From: Coriolopsis trogii
Taxonomy: Eukaryota > Basidiomycota > Agaricomycetes > Polyporales > Polyporaceae
Assembly: GCA_020543525.1 (NCBI GenBank)
Contig: JAHYIO010000001.1
Location: 4,526,001-4,590,000, forward strand
Direction: 5' to 3'
DNA length: 64,000 nt
Within the stretch, counting starts at the first letter, position 1, and each line of letters begins with the position of its first letter. The notes beneath the pieces were generated by a model that saw nothing but the letters and a program-made list of their open reading frames with translations, was not told the DNA's origin and ran no database searches. A program made the position numbers and the translations under genes. This document shows, one piece after another, positions 45,201-54,826 of the stretch.

Positions 45201-46386
45201 ACGATGGAGTAGCCGATGGCGGGCAGACCTTGCTGGAGACCTGCTTGCTTTGTGCGGATTGTCTGGGAGGGAGAAGGAAGGCCGGCGCCGGCTCGCTGGC
45301 GAATGTACGTTTCCGTTGGTGGATGATGATGCGGCGGGCGGGTCGTCACGGCGTGTCGCGAATGGTTGGTTCGAGGAGGGTGCACTATCGACATCTTCAT
45401 CGCTGCTGCCTTCGATGTCTTCTTCGACTGCCGGATGTTCTTCAGTCACAGAGCCAGCGCTTCGTCCCTCGGCATCCGATGTCCGTAGAGGAGTATAGCC
45501 TGCCTCGAGATCCGGTACTCTGCGAGCCCAGAGTAGGTTCGCGAGAGTATTACGGAGGTCATGCTTCCAGCTCGACAAGGTACGGACGGGTGTCGAGTTC
45601 TCTATTGCCTCCGTAGCATATGGAGTAGCAAGGGCAGCAAAAGTAAAGGCAACCGCCACGAATGCGGAGAGAATGGTCAAAGATATATCGAAGTGAACGT
45701 TGAGGTCCAGTCGACATGCGAGCATACCAACTATAGGCGTTCAATGAGTAATCGCGTAACATGTTATAATGGCATGGAAGACGAGGATGGTAACGCGGGC
45801 TCACAGCAAAGCGCGAAGGACCGCAAAGTGCCTGCGCAGTCTGCGTCTGCAAGCCTCGGAGTCATATGGTGCAATATACGACCATATATTACGTAGCAAC
45901 AGTCCATTAGCTGGTGACATCCAGCGAGCCGAAACGGACCTTGGTGAGTAGTGGTTTCGGTCTGGGCTTGTGGGCAACCCTTCGGCGCGGGTGACGAGTG
46001 GTAAAACGCTCGAAAGCCGAAGGACTAGGGTACGCTTGAACGACAGACAGACGGCCACAACGAATTCGATCCCGGTAAATATTGCTCACCAAAGTGCATG
46101 GACCATATGGCGCAAAACCCAAATGCGATGCTTGCGAAAAACGTCCAAATCCACTTCTGCACAGTATTCCGAGTGTACTTTGCGTGTATCATGATTTGGG
46201 TGCTTGTGTATGCGCCCAACCAAGAGATGAGGAAGGAGAGGGCGACCAGCTAGGGTGAATTAGGTTCATAATTAGCGCGAGCTGTAAGTGAGGGTTGTTA
46301 GGTCGGAGACGCACCTCGGGAGACCACTGGGGACTGAGCTGACGCTCTTGGAGGTCGTCCATGGGGTGGACTGGGCCGCCGTGCAA
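42228..46386 (-). CDS. Hybrid histidine kinase with MHYT membrane sensor
   Basis: A multi-exon gene of roughly 1,000-1,100 residues. The N-terminal MHYT sensor has three repeats of the metal-binding motif: WSMHF(V)GMLA, VFMHYCG and CSMHYTG, each in a membrane helix (LVALSFLISWLGAYT is the first). Between them is a ~170-residue Ser-rich loop. Then comes the HisKA H-box (FISVASHE, intron, IRTPLHTVNG) with the phospho-His in SHE. The HATPase domain has LLSNAQKF (N box), VADTGCGIP and GTGLGLSIV (G boxes). A C-terminal receiver domain has VLVVEDNLVNQRL, the phospho-Asp in LMDCQMP, and HFLPKPL. MHYT domains are proposed to bind copper and sense gases such as O2, CO or NO. The phosphorelay would pass to an HPt protein. 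The intron between exons 2 and 3 is long (about 370 nt). Confidence 0.9.
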
Positions 46387-46844
46387 GGCGAGGAGGATGC
46401 CTTAGGAGACGTGGTGGGCAACGAGCGGGGAGACAGGGGAGACGAGGACGGAGACGGAACTGCCACGGCGTTGAAGTGACCCATCGAGTGTCAACGAACC
46501 GTGTGCGAACTGGCGCGGGTGCACTCGTGCCATGACATCATCCTTATGTCAGCGTTTGCCCTTGAGCTTCCGGCCCAGAGCGCAGCTGCCGACAGCTGAA
46601 GAGGATCGTCGACGCTCACATGCGCAGTCATCGTCCGCGGATTCGCACGAGGGAAAGCAGTGCGGATTGCAATGACGCTGCTCTCCTCCTCATGCCCAAA
46701 CAGGCTCCTCACTTGCCTTTCTTAGTACACGTTCTAGGCTCCGTTCTCTATAGACTTCCGCCCTCGGTCGTTAACAGCAAACTGTCTGCACGTTTCATCC
46801 ATCCATCGACCTCCAATATAACCGCGTCTCCCCAGTCGGCCCTC
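46387..46844. other. Promoter region of the histidine kinase
   Basis: About 460 nt upstream of the preferred kinase start at 46386. An in-frame alternative start near 46484 lies in a different reading frame and is not used. No other feature. Confidence 0.35.
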
Positions 46845-46969
46845 CTATCCAACACTCATCTTCTCCTGCCACACCTGCACCCCAAACTCCGCACACGCCC
46901 TCCGAGTCTCCGGCCACCAAAACTCGAGCGGCTCGGTCGAGCGCAGCACGATACTCGTCTCCGCAGGCT
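46845..46969 (-). pseudogene. C-terminal relic of family B' F-box-like gene
   Basis: Minus-strand DNA encodes the last ~40 residues of the gene at 47997-49106: PAETSIVLRSTEPLEFWW, PETRRACAEFG, VWQEKM, then a TAG stop. By eye the 114 bp at 46856-46969 differ from 48008-48121 at only two positions. Similarity stops abruptly upstream, and no F-box or LRR part is present, so it cannot be a working gene. It also shares the short sequence after the stop codon with the relic at 49564, implying that the relics descend from full gene copies. Confidence 0.8.
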
Positions 46970-47996
46970 ACTGGCGCGCTTGTCTCCGATAGTGCCGATG
47001 GTGCGGACAGCATGACAATGCTATTGGCCGCCACATTGAGCCACAGGCTCAAGCATGGAAGGTGCGTTGAGCACCTAAGATGGTTGAAGGCGTCCGGAAT
47101 TCATCGCTCTTGCTCTGCGTCATGCGCTTGTGTGGTGTAACACCGGTGCACAAGCTCGGACCATCGAAGAGAGACCGTAAACACGATGATGATTTACCGA
47201 AAACGTTCATGACACGCATTCCGGGTCATATGTTGTGCAACATTCAATTCCGTCGGGAAAGAATTCAGTGTAGCACACTGTTAGTAGTTTCACTCACCGA
47301 CATAATCACTCGAAGTTTCGGTCCAAGTGACGGGCGCACTTTGAGGCAAGAGCATCGGGTAGTCAGCGTGGAGCCAACCCTCGCGTCGCGGATGCAGTAC
47401 GAAGTTTGGGTTTGCTTCTCTCGAGCTCTTTGCAAATTTTCCTGCGCCTATAATGTCCATGCAACGAACTCGGAGAGACTGACAAGGAACCCGGCGCAAA
47501 GCCCGGCCAAGCCTTCCTGTAGCGCAAGGCGCGCGAAGCCCGTATGAGACCGGAGGCGTAGTTGTGTTCAGAGACGAGGCGTATCTGTGTCGCTCCAGAG
47601 GGGTAAACTCTAGATAGGGTGCGTTAGTGTTCTGGTATGCCTCCACTGGCGCAAACTTGTAAGGTGAGTTCAATCGGGAATTCACTCCGCACGCTGAACC
47701 CTCTGAGGCACGTTGCTGTAGTGAGTTAGCCTGCGTCATTATAAAGAAGTCATGAAAAGGGTAGCTTGTGGAGGTCCTGTATCATATTAGCTGCCAGCAA
47801 GACGTAGTAAAGCAAGAGGTAGTAACAGAAAGTATCGGAGGGAGCGAGAAGAGATCGAAGTCAGATAGACAGGTGGAAGCGCAGAAGTTGTCGAGGACAA
47901 TCAAACGAGCTTACACAGTGAACAAACCGAACTGAACCAACGCGCCTCCCTGATACGGACGATCCGCATCGCCACAACAGCCGCTCTTGCAGAGTC
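46970..47996. other. Intergenic between relic and intact family member
   Basis: About 1 kb of non-coding DNA. Plus- and minus-strand frames (for example 47080-47547) lack motifs. It may contain degraded remains of the relic gene, but none could be recognised by eye. Confidence 0.35.
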
Positions 47997-49106
47997 CTAC
48001 TCAAGAGTCATCTTCTCCTGCCACACCCGCGCCCCAAACTCCGCACACGCCCTCCGAGTCTCCGGCCACCAAAACTCGAGCGGCTCGGTCGAGCGCAGCA
48101 CGATACTCGTCTCCGCAGGCTTTGCAAACAGCCCTCGGCGCAGCGCACCCCCGATCGCGCACCTCGCCAAGTTCCAATTCACATTCTCCATCTGCCACCG
48201 CGGGAGGTCCATGACGAGGATGCGCAGCCGCGGGGGAAGGCGGCGCTTCAGGTCCGTGAGACGGAAGCCACTGGTATGGAGCTGCTCGAGATTGGGGAAC
48301 GCGACCAGTATGTCCTCCAGCGGCCCGATCGTGCACGTCACACCTAGCAGCATACGAAGGGAGGTGACGGACGGGAGAGGGGCCGGGAACCGCTTGCGAC
48401 CTTCGTGAGACATTGTGTCATAGTCGAGATGTAGATGGGTGAGAGACGGGAAGGACGCGATGAGTTTGTAGAGGTTCAACTGCATGCTACCGTCCACAAA
48501 GTGGAGCGAATGCGCCCGGCTGGGCATGACTCGGACGGTGAGAGAGCGGCAGTCTCCGATCAACTGCTCGACCTCGTCAAAGTCGGACGCGGACGAGTCA
48601 CGAGTGAGGTTCACGCAGGCTCTGCGGTGACAACGCGCGGTCGCCGGTGCTGCCGCCGAGATGGTAAGACGCTGGGCTCCTAGGGAGTCGTCCAGGTCCA
48701 CGGCGTCCATCGTCTTCCGCTTCTGGAGTGCGTAGTCGTCCTGGTCTTTCATCGTCAACACCGGTGGCAGTCGTGCAGCGATCTGGTGAAACGGGGGATT
48801 GATGCTCGCGAGAGCGTCGTACAGAGTCCTCCGCTCTCGAGAGCTTACCGTCTCGACCCATACATCTGTCAGGATCGACTCAATGAGCTCTGTCGGCAGT
48901 CTCGGACTTGTTGAGTGCCTCTGGCCTAACGCGTCAAATAATTTTGTTGATTGGTATCTGAAGCAACTGAAGGTTAGAGCGAACAGACCTTGATTCAGGG
49001 ACATGACAGAATACGCCAACTCCACTGTGGGTTGCAATTGCTCAAACGAGGCGAGTAGGCAGGGAAGTAAAGAAGAGGAAGAGTACGGATGTACTTCATG
49101 ACTCAA
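47997..49106 (-). CDS. F-box-like/LRR-type protein, family B'
   Basis: A frame of up to 369 residues. The F-box-like core is LPTELIESILTDVWVETVS, then LYDALASINPPFHQIAARL, followed by LRR-like strands (FPSLTHLHLDYDTM, FPNLEQLHTSGFRLTDLKRR, LRILVMDLPRW). The C-terminus is IVLRSTEPLEFWWPETR, then VWQEKMTLE. The layout matches family B (14550, 18598, 20123) but with a different ending, so it is called B'. The first ~60 residues are hydrophobic and may not be translated: a spliced or downstream start near codon 35 (MSLNQ) is possible. Two relics of the same gene type flank it. Function inferred only. Confidence 0.65.
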   Translation of the reverse strand: MSHEVHPYSSSSLLPCLLASFEQLQPTVELAYSVMSLNQGLFALTFSCFRYQSTKLFDALGQRHSTSPRLPTELIESILTDVWVETVSSRERRTLYDALASINPPFHQIAARLPPVLTMKDQDDYALQKRKTMDAVDLDDSLGAQRLTISAAAPATARCHRRACVNLTRDSSASDFDEVEQLIGDCRSLTVRVMPSRAHSLHFVDGSMQLNLYKLIASFPSLTHLHLDYDTMSHEGRKRFPAPLPSVTSLRMLLGVTCTIGPLEDILVAFPNLEQLHTSGFRLTDLKRRLPPRLRILVMDLPRWQMENVNWNLARCAIGGALRRGLFAKPAETSIVLRSTEPLEFWWPETRRACAEFGARVWQEKMTLE

Positions 49107-49485
49107 AGTCGGCTGCGCTTATGAGACACGCTCGAGCGGCTGCGTATACGCCGCACCGCCTCTCTTCCCGCGCCCGCCATGCGGCATTTGCCAGAGGTCA
49201 CAAAAGCGGAGACCGATTCGCAGTCGGGATCATTGAACGTCGTATGGAGAGACAAGTTCGAGTGAGGCCAAGCAGGTAACTTCAGTTCCATCATCCGTGG
49301 GTGAACGTTGAGCCGCGAATCGGTCCACTTTGGTCCTCGTGCATGACCCAATTTGTCTGGAGACCCCTCGACAACCTGGACGTGACCGGTCGGTGAGTTT
49401 CGTGTGTTGGTTGTTCGAACATTGAGAACTTGAGTTGTCACCGACATGAGTATATGTTACAACGATTACTTATACTTATTCCGCA

Positions 49486-49522
49486 GGTCAACCCAACATT
49501 GACGGTCAATGTTGGGTTGACC
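49486..49522. repeat. Perfect 37-bp palindrome (18-bp arms, 1-nt spacer)
   Basis: The left arm GGTCAACCCAACATTGAC (49486-49503) is followed by one G and then its exact reverse complement (49505-49522). It lies about 40 bp beyond the stop codon of the relic at 49564. It could be the remains of a foldback element, a hairpin transcript end or a binding site for a dimeric factor. No target-site duplication was obvious. Confidence 0.9.
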
Positions 49523-49563
49523 AGGCTGCCGCAACTTCCGCGTTTCCCAGTCCGCCCTCCTAC

Positions 49564-49697
49564 CTAATAGTCATCTTCTCCTGCCACATCCGCATCCCAA
49601 ATTCCGCATAAACCCTCTGCGTCTCCGGCCACCAAAGTTCCAGCGGTTTGTCCGAGCGCAATACAATAGTCTGGCGTACCCCTTCTATTTTCTGCGC
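49564..49697 (-). pseudogene. Second C-terminal relic of family B' F-box-like gene
   Basis: Encodes QTIVLRSDKPLELWWPET, then QRVYAEFG, MWQEKM and a TAG stop, matching the C-terminus of 47997-49106. It is clearly more diverged than the 46845 relic. Upstream sequence does not continue the family in any frame, and an in-frame TAG lies just beyond. A non-functional fragment. Confidence 0.75.
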
Positions 49698-50324
49698 CAA
49701 CAGGGTACAACACCAACATCCTCATGAAGAAGCTTCTTGCCAAATGGAAGACCACCCTCGGCGCAGGACCGAACAAGGCTCCCTTCACCCCCTTTGTCGC
49801 TATCACAAATCCCAAACTCGCAACGCGCTTTACGGTGCATCGAAGTATGACCTTCGACGGCGTGAAGCCGCATTCAAGACTTCACTTCGCAGCTTGAACA
49901 CTGGATGATGCCCGCGATAACTTTATAGCACAGTATGGAAGTACTCGTCCACTCGTAAATTCAAGATTGGAACACAGAAGGTACATGTTGGCATGAGACT
50001 TGGTCAAGGTCAGTTTCGAAACATACTGTTCCAGCTGTCAGTGTAACTGCATTGTTATACATGGGGTACAACGGATTTATCAACAAAGTTTCGATACTTG
50101 GGGTAAATCCAACTCGAATCACTGGGGTCGTGATAGTGATATTATTGCCCCAGCGATAACTATCCCGTGAAGGCCAACTCTACAGCAACTCGATCGACTC
50201 GAGGGGGGTGTGCCAGTGGACCGCCGCACACCCGTACTTGACCAAACTTGCATATCGCCCGGTCTTATTTTGCCCCTCAATCTTGTTCAGCGACTCAAGT
50301 CAGTTCCACCTAACAACATGAGCG
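49698..50324. other. Non-coding, between two pseudogenes
   Basis: About 630 nt with no supported gene. Relatively AT-rich compared with neighbouring genes. Confidence 0.35.
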
Positions 50325-52040
50325 CTCCTACACTCACGTTCCCTCAGTCCTTCATACGCATATTGTACATCGCTATCAGCGTAGTCTCGTCCACCTCCCG
50401 CGGGACGGGAAACATTGAGTATGCGATCTCCGGCGACATTCGCATCCCCTGCTCGTCCTGCCAGACGCGCAGCAGCATGGGGCTGCTCCGTTGCACCGCG
50501 ACGATCTTGAGCGCGCCAAGTCAAAATGCTTCCCGGATCCTGCCAGGCGCGCTGCTGCGCAATTCGCCACGCGTGTGCGATAACCTCGTCACCGATATCG
50601 CCATCGAGCTCGATGCCAAACTCGCCGTTGCGCCCAAAGCCTAGCGCATGCACGGCCATTGCAAAATCGTCGGGAGTGAACCGCCCACGCTCGCGCTCCT
50701 CCATGAGAAGCATCTGCAACTCTATCGGGACGTAACCGTTCAGGGTGAGCATCGTGCTGATGATTGTGCTGTAATGGGTTGAATTGACAATCGTGTTGAC
50801 AGGATCACACTGGCACTGTGCGAGGTAAGCGAATGCAAGACGTTCTGCAAGATGTGAGTGTTGGTGGTAGTTGAGGATTACAGGTGCTTACCCCATGTGT
50901 ACGAGCTCGGTGTCAGGCCAAGTGTGTGCCATGACGCAAGGAAGACAGTGTAGCTGAACAGCTCTTCCAGAACTCCGTCCCGTGAAACTACATGTCCATG
51001 AAGAATTGAGTAGCAGCCTGAAACGTTCAGAAGGTAACTCACGTTGAGTGACATGCGCGCCGATCCCTGTCTGATACAGATCACGGACACCGTCCACCTT
51101 GACATGTAGCACCATAGTGTTGTAGTCCTTCAAGCCATCCTCTGTCGGCATGTCAGCCCAGGCAAAATACCACGCTAGGCAGCACTCACCCTTCTTCTCG
51201 AGGATTGCCAGCCAGGCGCTGATTTCGACCCAAGCACGAAGGAGTTTCTTACGCGAAAGCTGGCCTTCCTCTGTCGCGGGGTTAATCGCAGGCGGTTGCA
51301 GGGCAGGCTCGAGCGCGCCGCCCTCTTTTTGTGCTATTTGTTCGACATGGAAACCTAGGGCGGCGAAGACCTTCTCTCTGAAAACGTCAGCGATGCTCGC
51401 CGTACGTCTCATAGAGGGCTACGAAATACACATACACAGTCTCGTTCCAGCCGACCTTGGCCCGAAACTTGGGCCTACCAATAGGGAGAGCGCGCAGCTC
51501 GTCTCTCCAAAGGCGATTGTCGAGTATTCTACGTGTCCGTTTGTTAGGTATGACCAAGCGGAGGGGCAAGGGGTGACGTACGTCAGTACAGTTTCCCAGC
51601 CGTGGCCCTTGGAGTCTTGTCGAGGGCAGGATTCTTGATCTTATCGGCGGTGAACTCGTCGACAAGGGAGGGAGGAATCACACCGGGGATGACATCAGAG
51701 ACAAGACAGTACGTTGAGCATTGACAGCATAGATACAGGTCAAGGAGGAGATCCTCGTGAGTGTACGGGGGGCTGAGCTTTGTCGCGTCAACGGCTTTGG
51801 GGTAGTGGTGCCAGTGATGTGTGAGATTGGCTTGGCCGAACGGCTGGTCTTTGTCACCGATGCAAGAGGAAAATGTCGGCACCGACCACGCCTGCGCAAA
51901 ACAGTTGCAGTCGTCGGAAGCGGCCCGGAGCCGCGTCTGAGATGCATAATGAACAAACAAGTGAGGTTCAAGGTCAAGGTGAAGACAGTCCCACTCACCT
52001 TCAACCAACCAGGCACCGTAGAGTGTGAGTTCATTCACGA
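50325..52040 (-). pseudogene. Decayed Ubp2-like ubiquitin hydrolase, N-terminal half only
   Basis: Pieces of one protein appear in order down the minus strand: THHWHHYPKAVDATKLSPPY, LYLCCQCSTYCLVSDVIPGV, RLWRDELRALPIGRPKFRAK, PPAINPATEEGQLSRKKLLR, LYQTGIGAH, LAFAYLAQCQCDPVNTI, then an RPT-like repeat YVPIELQMLLMEERERG. A last stretch in another frame reads ALKIVAVQRSSPMLLRVWQD. This matches my knowledge of the N-terminal half of fungal Ubp2-type deubiquitinases. The frame is broken at least three times: one base missing near 51598 (before WETVL), and two single-base shifts near 50505-50530. A TGA then follows at 50344-50346. No USP Cys or His box exists downstream, so the catalytic domain is gone. 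Introns between pieces are still recognisable, so this is decay of a genomic copy, not a retrocopy. Confidence 0.6.
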
Positions 52041-52524
52041 CAAATCACGTTCCCCCAAGTCAGTCCACGCTCATGCAAAGCTCGATGCTCGAATGTGCCA
52101 ATAGTCCATGCAGGGCACTGTGCATAATAAAGAACGATACGTAGAAACCAAAGCACAAAAGAAAAGAAAAAAAAAGTATACTACTTTGGATCGTACTCGC
52201 ATTTTGCAGATGGTGATTACGCAGAGGGGCCCACGGCACGCCCGCCACCGCGCCGCTCGAAGAGTCCGTTGTGCTCATGACTTGCTACAGGAGGTATGAG
52301 GAGAGCGTTCAGTCAACAGCCAGCACCAGAGGAACGGGTCCCGCAGCAGCACAGGGAGCGCATAAAGGAGTGTCTATTTCCCGTAAGGACTGTAAGGGTA
52401 TCGTCAAGTGTGCTACGTCGCCGCCGTGATGCTGCCTGTTGCCACACGCTGCTGCACACAACCTCTGCATGACCTGTCAGCCCACGAGACCTTGCATGGG
52501 CAGGCAGCGATCATGCGCACCTCA

Positions 52525-54093
52525 TCACTTGTTCGCGAGCTGGTCGTACTTGCCGCCCGCGTACGAGTTGTTCCCGCTCGAGTACGGCACGGTCGGCATC
52601 GCGTCCAGTTGCAAGTTGGACCGCGAGCGCGCCATGACCTCCGACGCCACGTCGTTCCCGTACTGCTCCGCCAGTTGGCTGCAGCAAAGGGAGATATCAG
52701 CAAAACGCTCACAAAGCGAACGCGAAACCAATCGACGTACTTGGCGTAGTTGTCCATGATGACGGCCATGCTGTTCATGTTGAGGCGGTACGCCTTGGGC
52801 ATCATGCCCTTGCCGAACCGGTACGTGACGTGGTTCGAGCACAGCAGGCCGGCGACCATGATCGCGAGCTGGGCGGGCACGAGGGAGAAGACGACGGCGT
52901 ACCAGCGCTCGAGGATGACCCTCTCGAAGTCGATGTACGGGCCCTTGCATCCGGGGAGCACGCTGCGGGCGTAGCACGTCTGGCTGACGGTCGCCTCGAC
53001 GAACGGGTTGAAGTAGCCGCAGCAGTGGAGCTGGTTCTGGATGCGGAGGCGGCCGTCGAGCCCGAGGTCGCGGGACCACTGGGCGTTGATCTTGCCCTCG
53101 AGGTTGAACGTGCGCTTCTTGTAGGTGATGTAGCCGGGGGTGACGAGGAGGGCGAAGCAGATCCAGAGCAGGAACGAGTAGGTGGCGAGGAAGGCGCGGT
53201 TGTTGAGGAGGATGCCGGACCAGCCGATGAGGGACGTGAGGACGCCGAGGCTGGCGGCGATCGTGGAGATGATGAGCTCGGGCTTGTTGCCGACCCGGAT
53301 GATGTCGGCGTGCTCCCAGACGTTGAAGTGGATGAGGAGCGCCGCGATGAGGCCGGCGAGCGAGTAGATGGAGAACTAGGACAAGGCGTCAGCCAATGAT
53401 CACGTCACATCACCCTGCGGGCGCTTCGAGGCTGGGGAGACAGCACAGAGGTCTCCAAGGCGATCCAGGCCACCGTCCGTGCAAAATCCGCAAGGAGGAC
53501 CTATCCACAGCGGTGGAAAATGGAGACTGTCTACGAGCAGAACGGGGATAAGAAGGACTCACCACAGTGTTCGCAAGGAAGAGAATCCACTTGAAGCGGT
53601 TCCACCGGAGACGACCCTTGCGACCGCCCTGGCCAAAGGTGACACCGTCGTAGTCGTCGTCGCCGTCGCCGGGCATGCGGGACTCGTTGGCACGGAAGGC
53701 CTCGCGACCGCCGCCCCGTTTGGGGATGGGGATGTCAGCGCCCTTTGCACCCTTCCTGCGCTTCATGCCGCCTGCGAGGACGGAGTTGGAAAACTTGGAG
53801 GGGAGGTAGTTGACGGAGAGGGAGGTGGGGATGCCCTTGCTGTCCATGAGGGGAGTGTCGTTCTTGGGGGACATGGAGCGGAAGGAGCTGGCGCGAGAGC
53901 CATAGGGGAGGTTGGGGGGGTCGAGGCCGCTGCTGTTGTTGTTCATGCCTGCGAGCATGTAACGAGTGGAGGCTGCGGCGGACTGGACAGAGGGAGAGTG
54001 AGAGTTGACGGAGGAGGAGCGGGAGTGGCTGTTGTCGATTTGTTCGTAATCGACGTTAGGGGGCCGGAGGGGGTTCGGGACGCTTAATGACAT
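52525..54093 (-). CDS. Tetraspanin-like four-TM protein
   Basis: Exons 53563-54093, 52741-53375 and 52525-52678 give 439 residues. A ~165-residue Ser-rich cytosolic N-terminus precedes TM1 (WILFLANTVFSIYSLAGLIA, split by the intron). TM2 and TM3 follow (IISTIAASLGVLTSLIGWSG; FLLWICFALLVTPGY). The large loop contains the CCG signature (QLHCCGYFNPF) with further Cys residues (QTCYARSVLPGCKGP). TM4 is VVFSLVPAQLAIMVAGLLCS. Tetraspanins organise membrane microdomains; fungal ones act in appressorium function and hyphal growth. It fits the basidiomycete Tsp2-like group by its long N-terminus, but the subgroup is not certain. A likely 5'-UTR intron (about 54095-54126) ends just before the ATG. Confidence 0.85.
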
Positions 54094-54826
54094 GCTGGGG
54101 AGAGAGAGAGAGGAGGAGAGACTCACGACGGGCTGCGATCCATCTAGACGCCGCAGAGCATAGGCGAGAAAGATTATGAGGAGAGGGCGTCGAAGAGGAC
54201 GAGATGAGGGGGCGGTGTTGGGATACGAAATGAGAGAGCGTCAGAGCGAGAGGGCGGCAAGCACCGTTCACACGACGCACACGTACCGGCTGCAGCTGGG
54301 GCGTCGGCGACGGGCTTGCGACGTGGCCGTGGCCCGAGCTCGTCTGCTGGTCCCGGTCGAGATACGTCGACCACATCCGCTGCATCCTCGGCCTATTCTA
54401 CAGAGAGTACAGGAGGAGCACAGCGTGTATGTCGACAAGATGCGCATCCCCTTTAGGCCCATTCTGTTGTCTACTCCCATTCGCACGTGGCTCACTCTCC
54501 GCACTCCGCCCGTTCCCTCTCCCATCTCCGCCGCCCGACTCTGGCTTGATCACCTCCGTCTGCCGTGAGCAGGCTCTGTCCCGCTCGCCAAGGCCGCCGC
54601 GTTCTTGGCCGCACTCGGTCTCTTGGCCACTCTGGCTTATTCTCTTCAATGGACTGAACGTGCTCGTCGTAGCGCACTTTCCCAGACACTTCACGGATGC
54701 AATCACGCATGTCGCGTGGACGACATTCCCCGATCTATCCGCGACAGCACCCAGCTCGTTATTGAACGCTTAGGGTTATGCTCGACAGACCATCCACGGC
54801 GTCATCCTGCTAGTCAATGCCATGCC
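54094..54826. promoter_or_regulatory. Promoter and 5' UTR of the tetraspanin gene
   Basis: GTGAGT at 54126 and a CT-rich tract ending CCCCAG one base before the ATG suggest a short 5'-UTR intron of about 32 nt, or a larger one whose donor lies upstream. The rest is non-coding flank shared with the 3' end of the HET gene. No other gene is supported. Confidence 0.4.
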
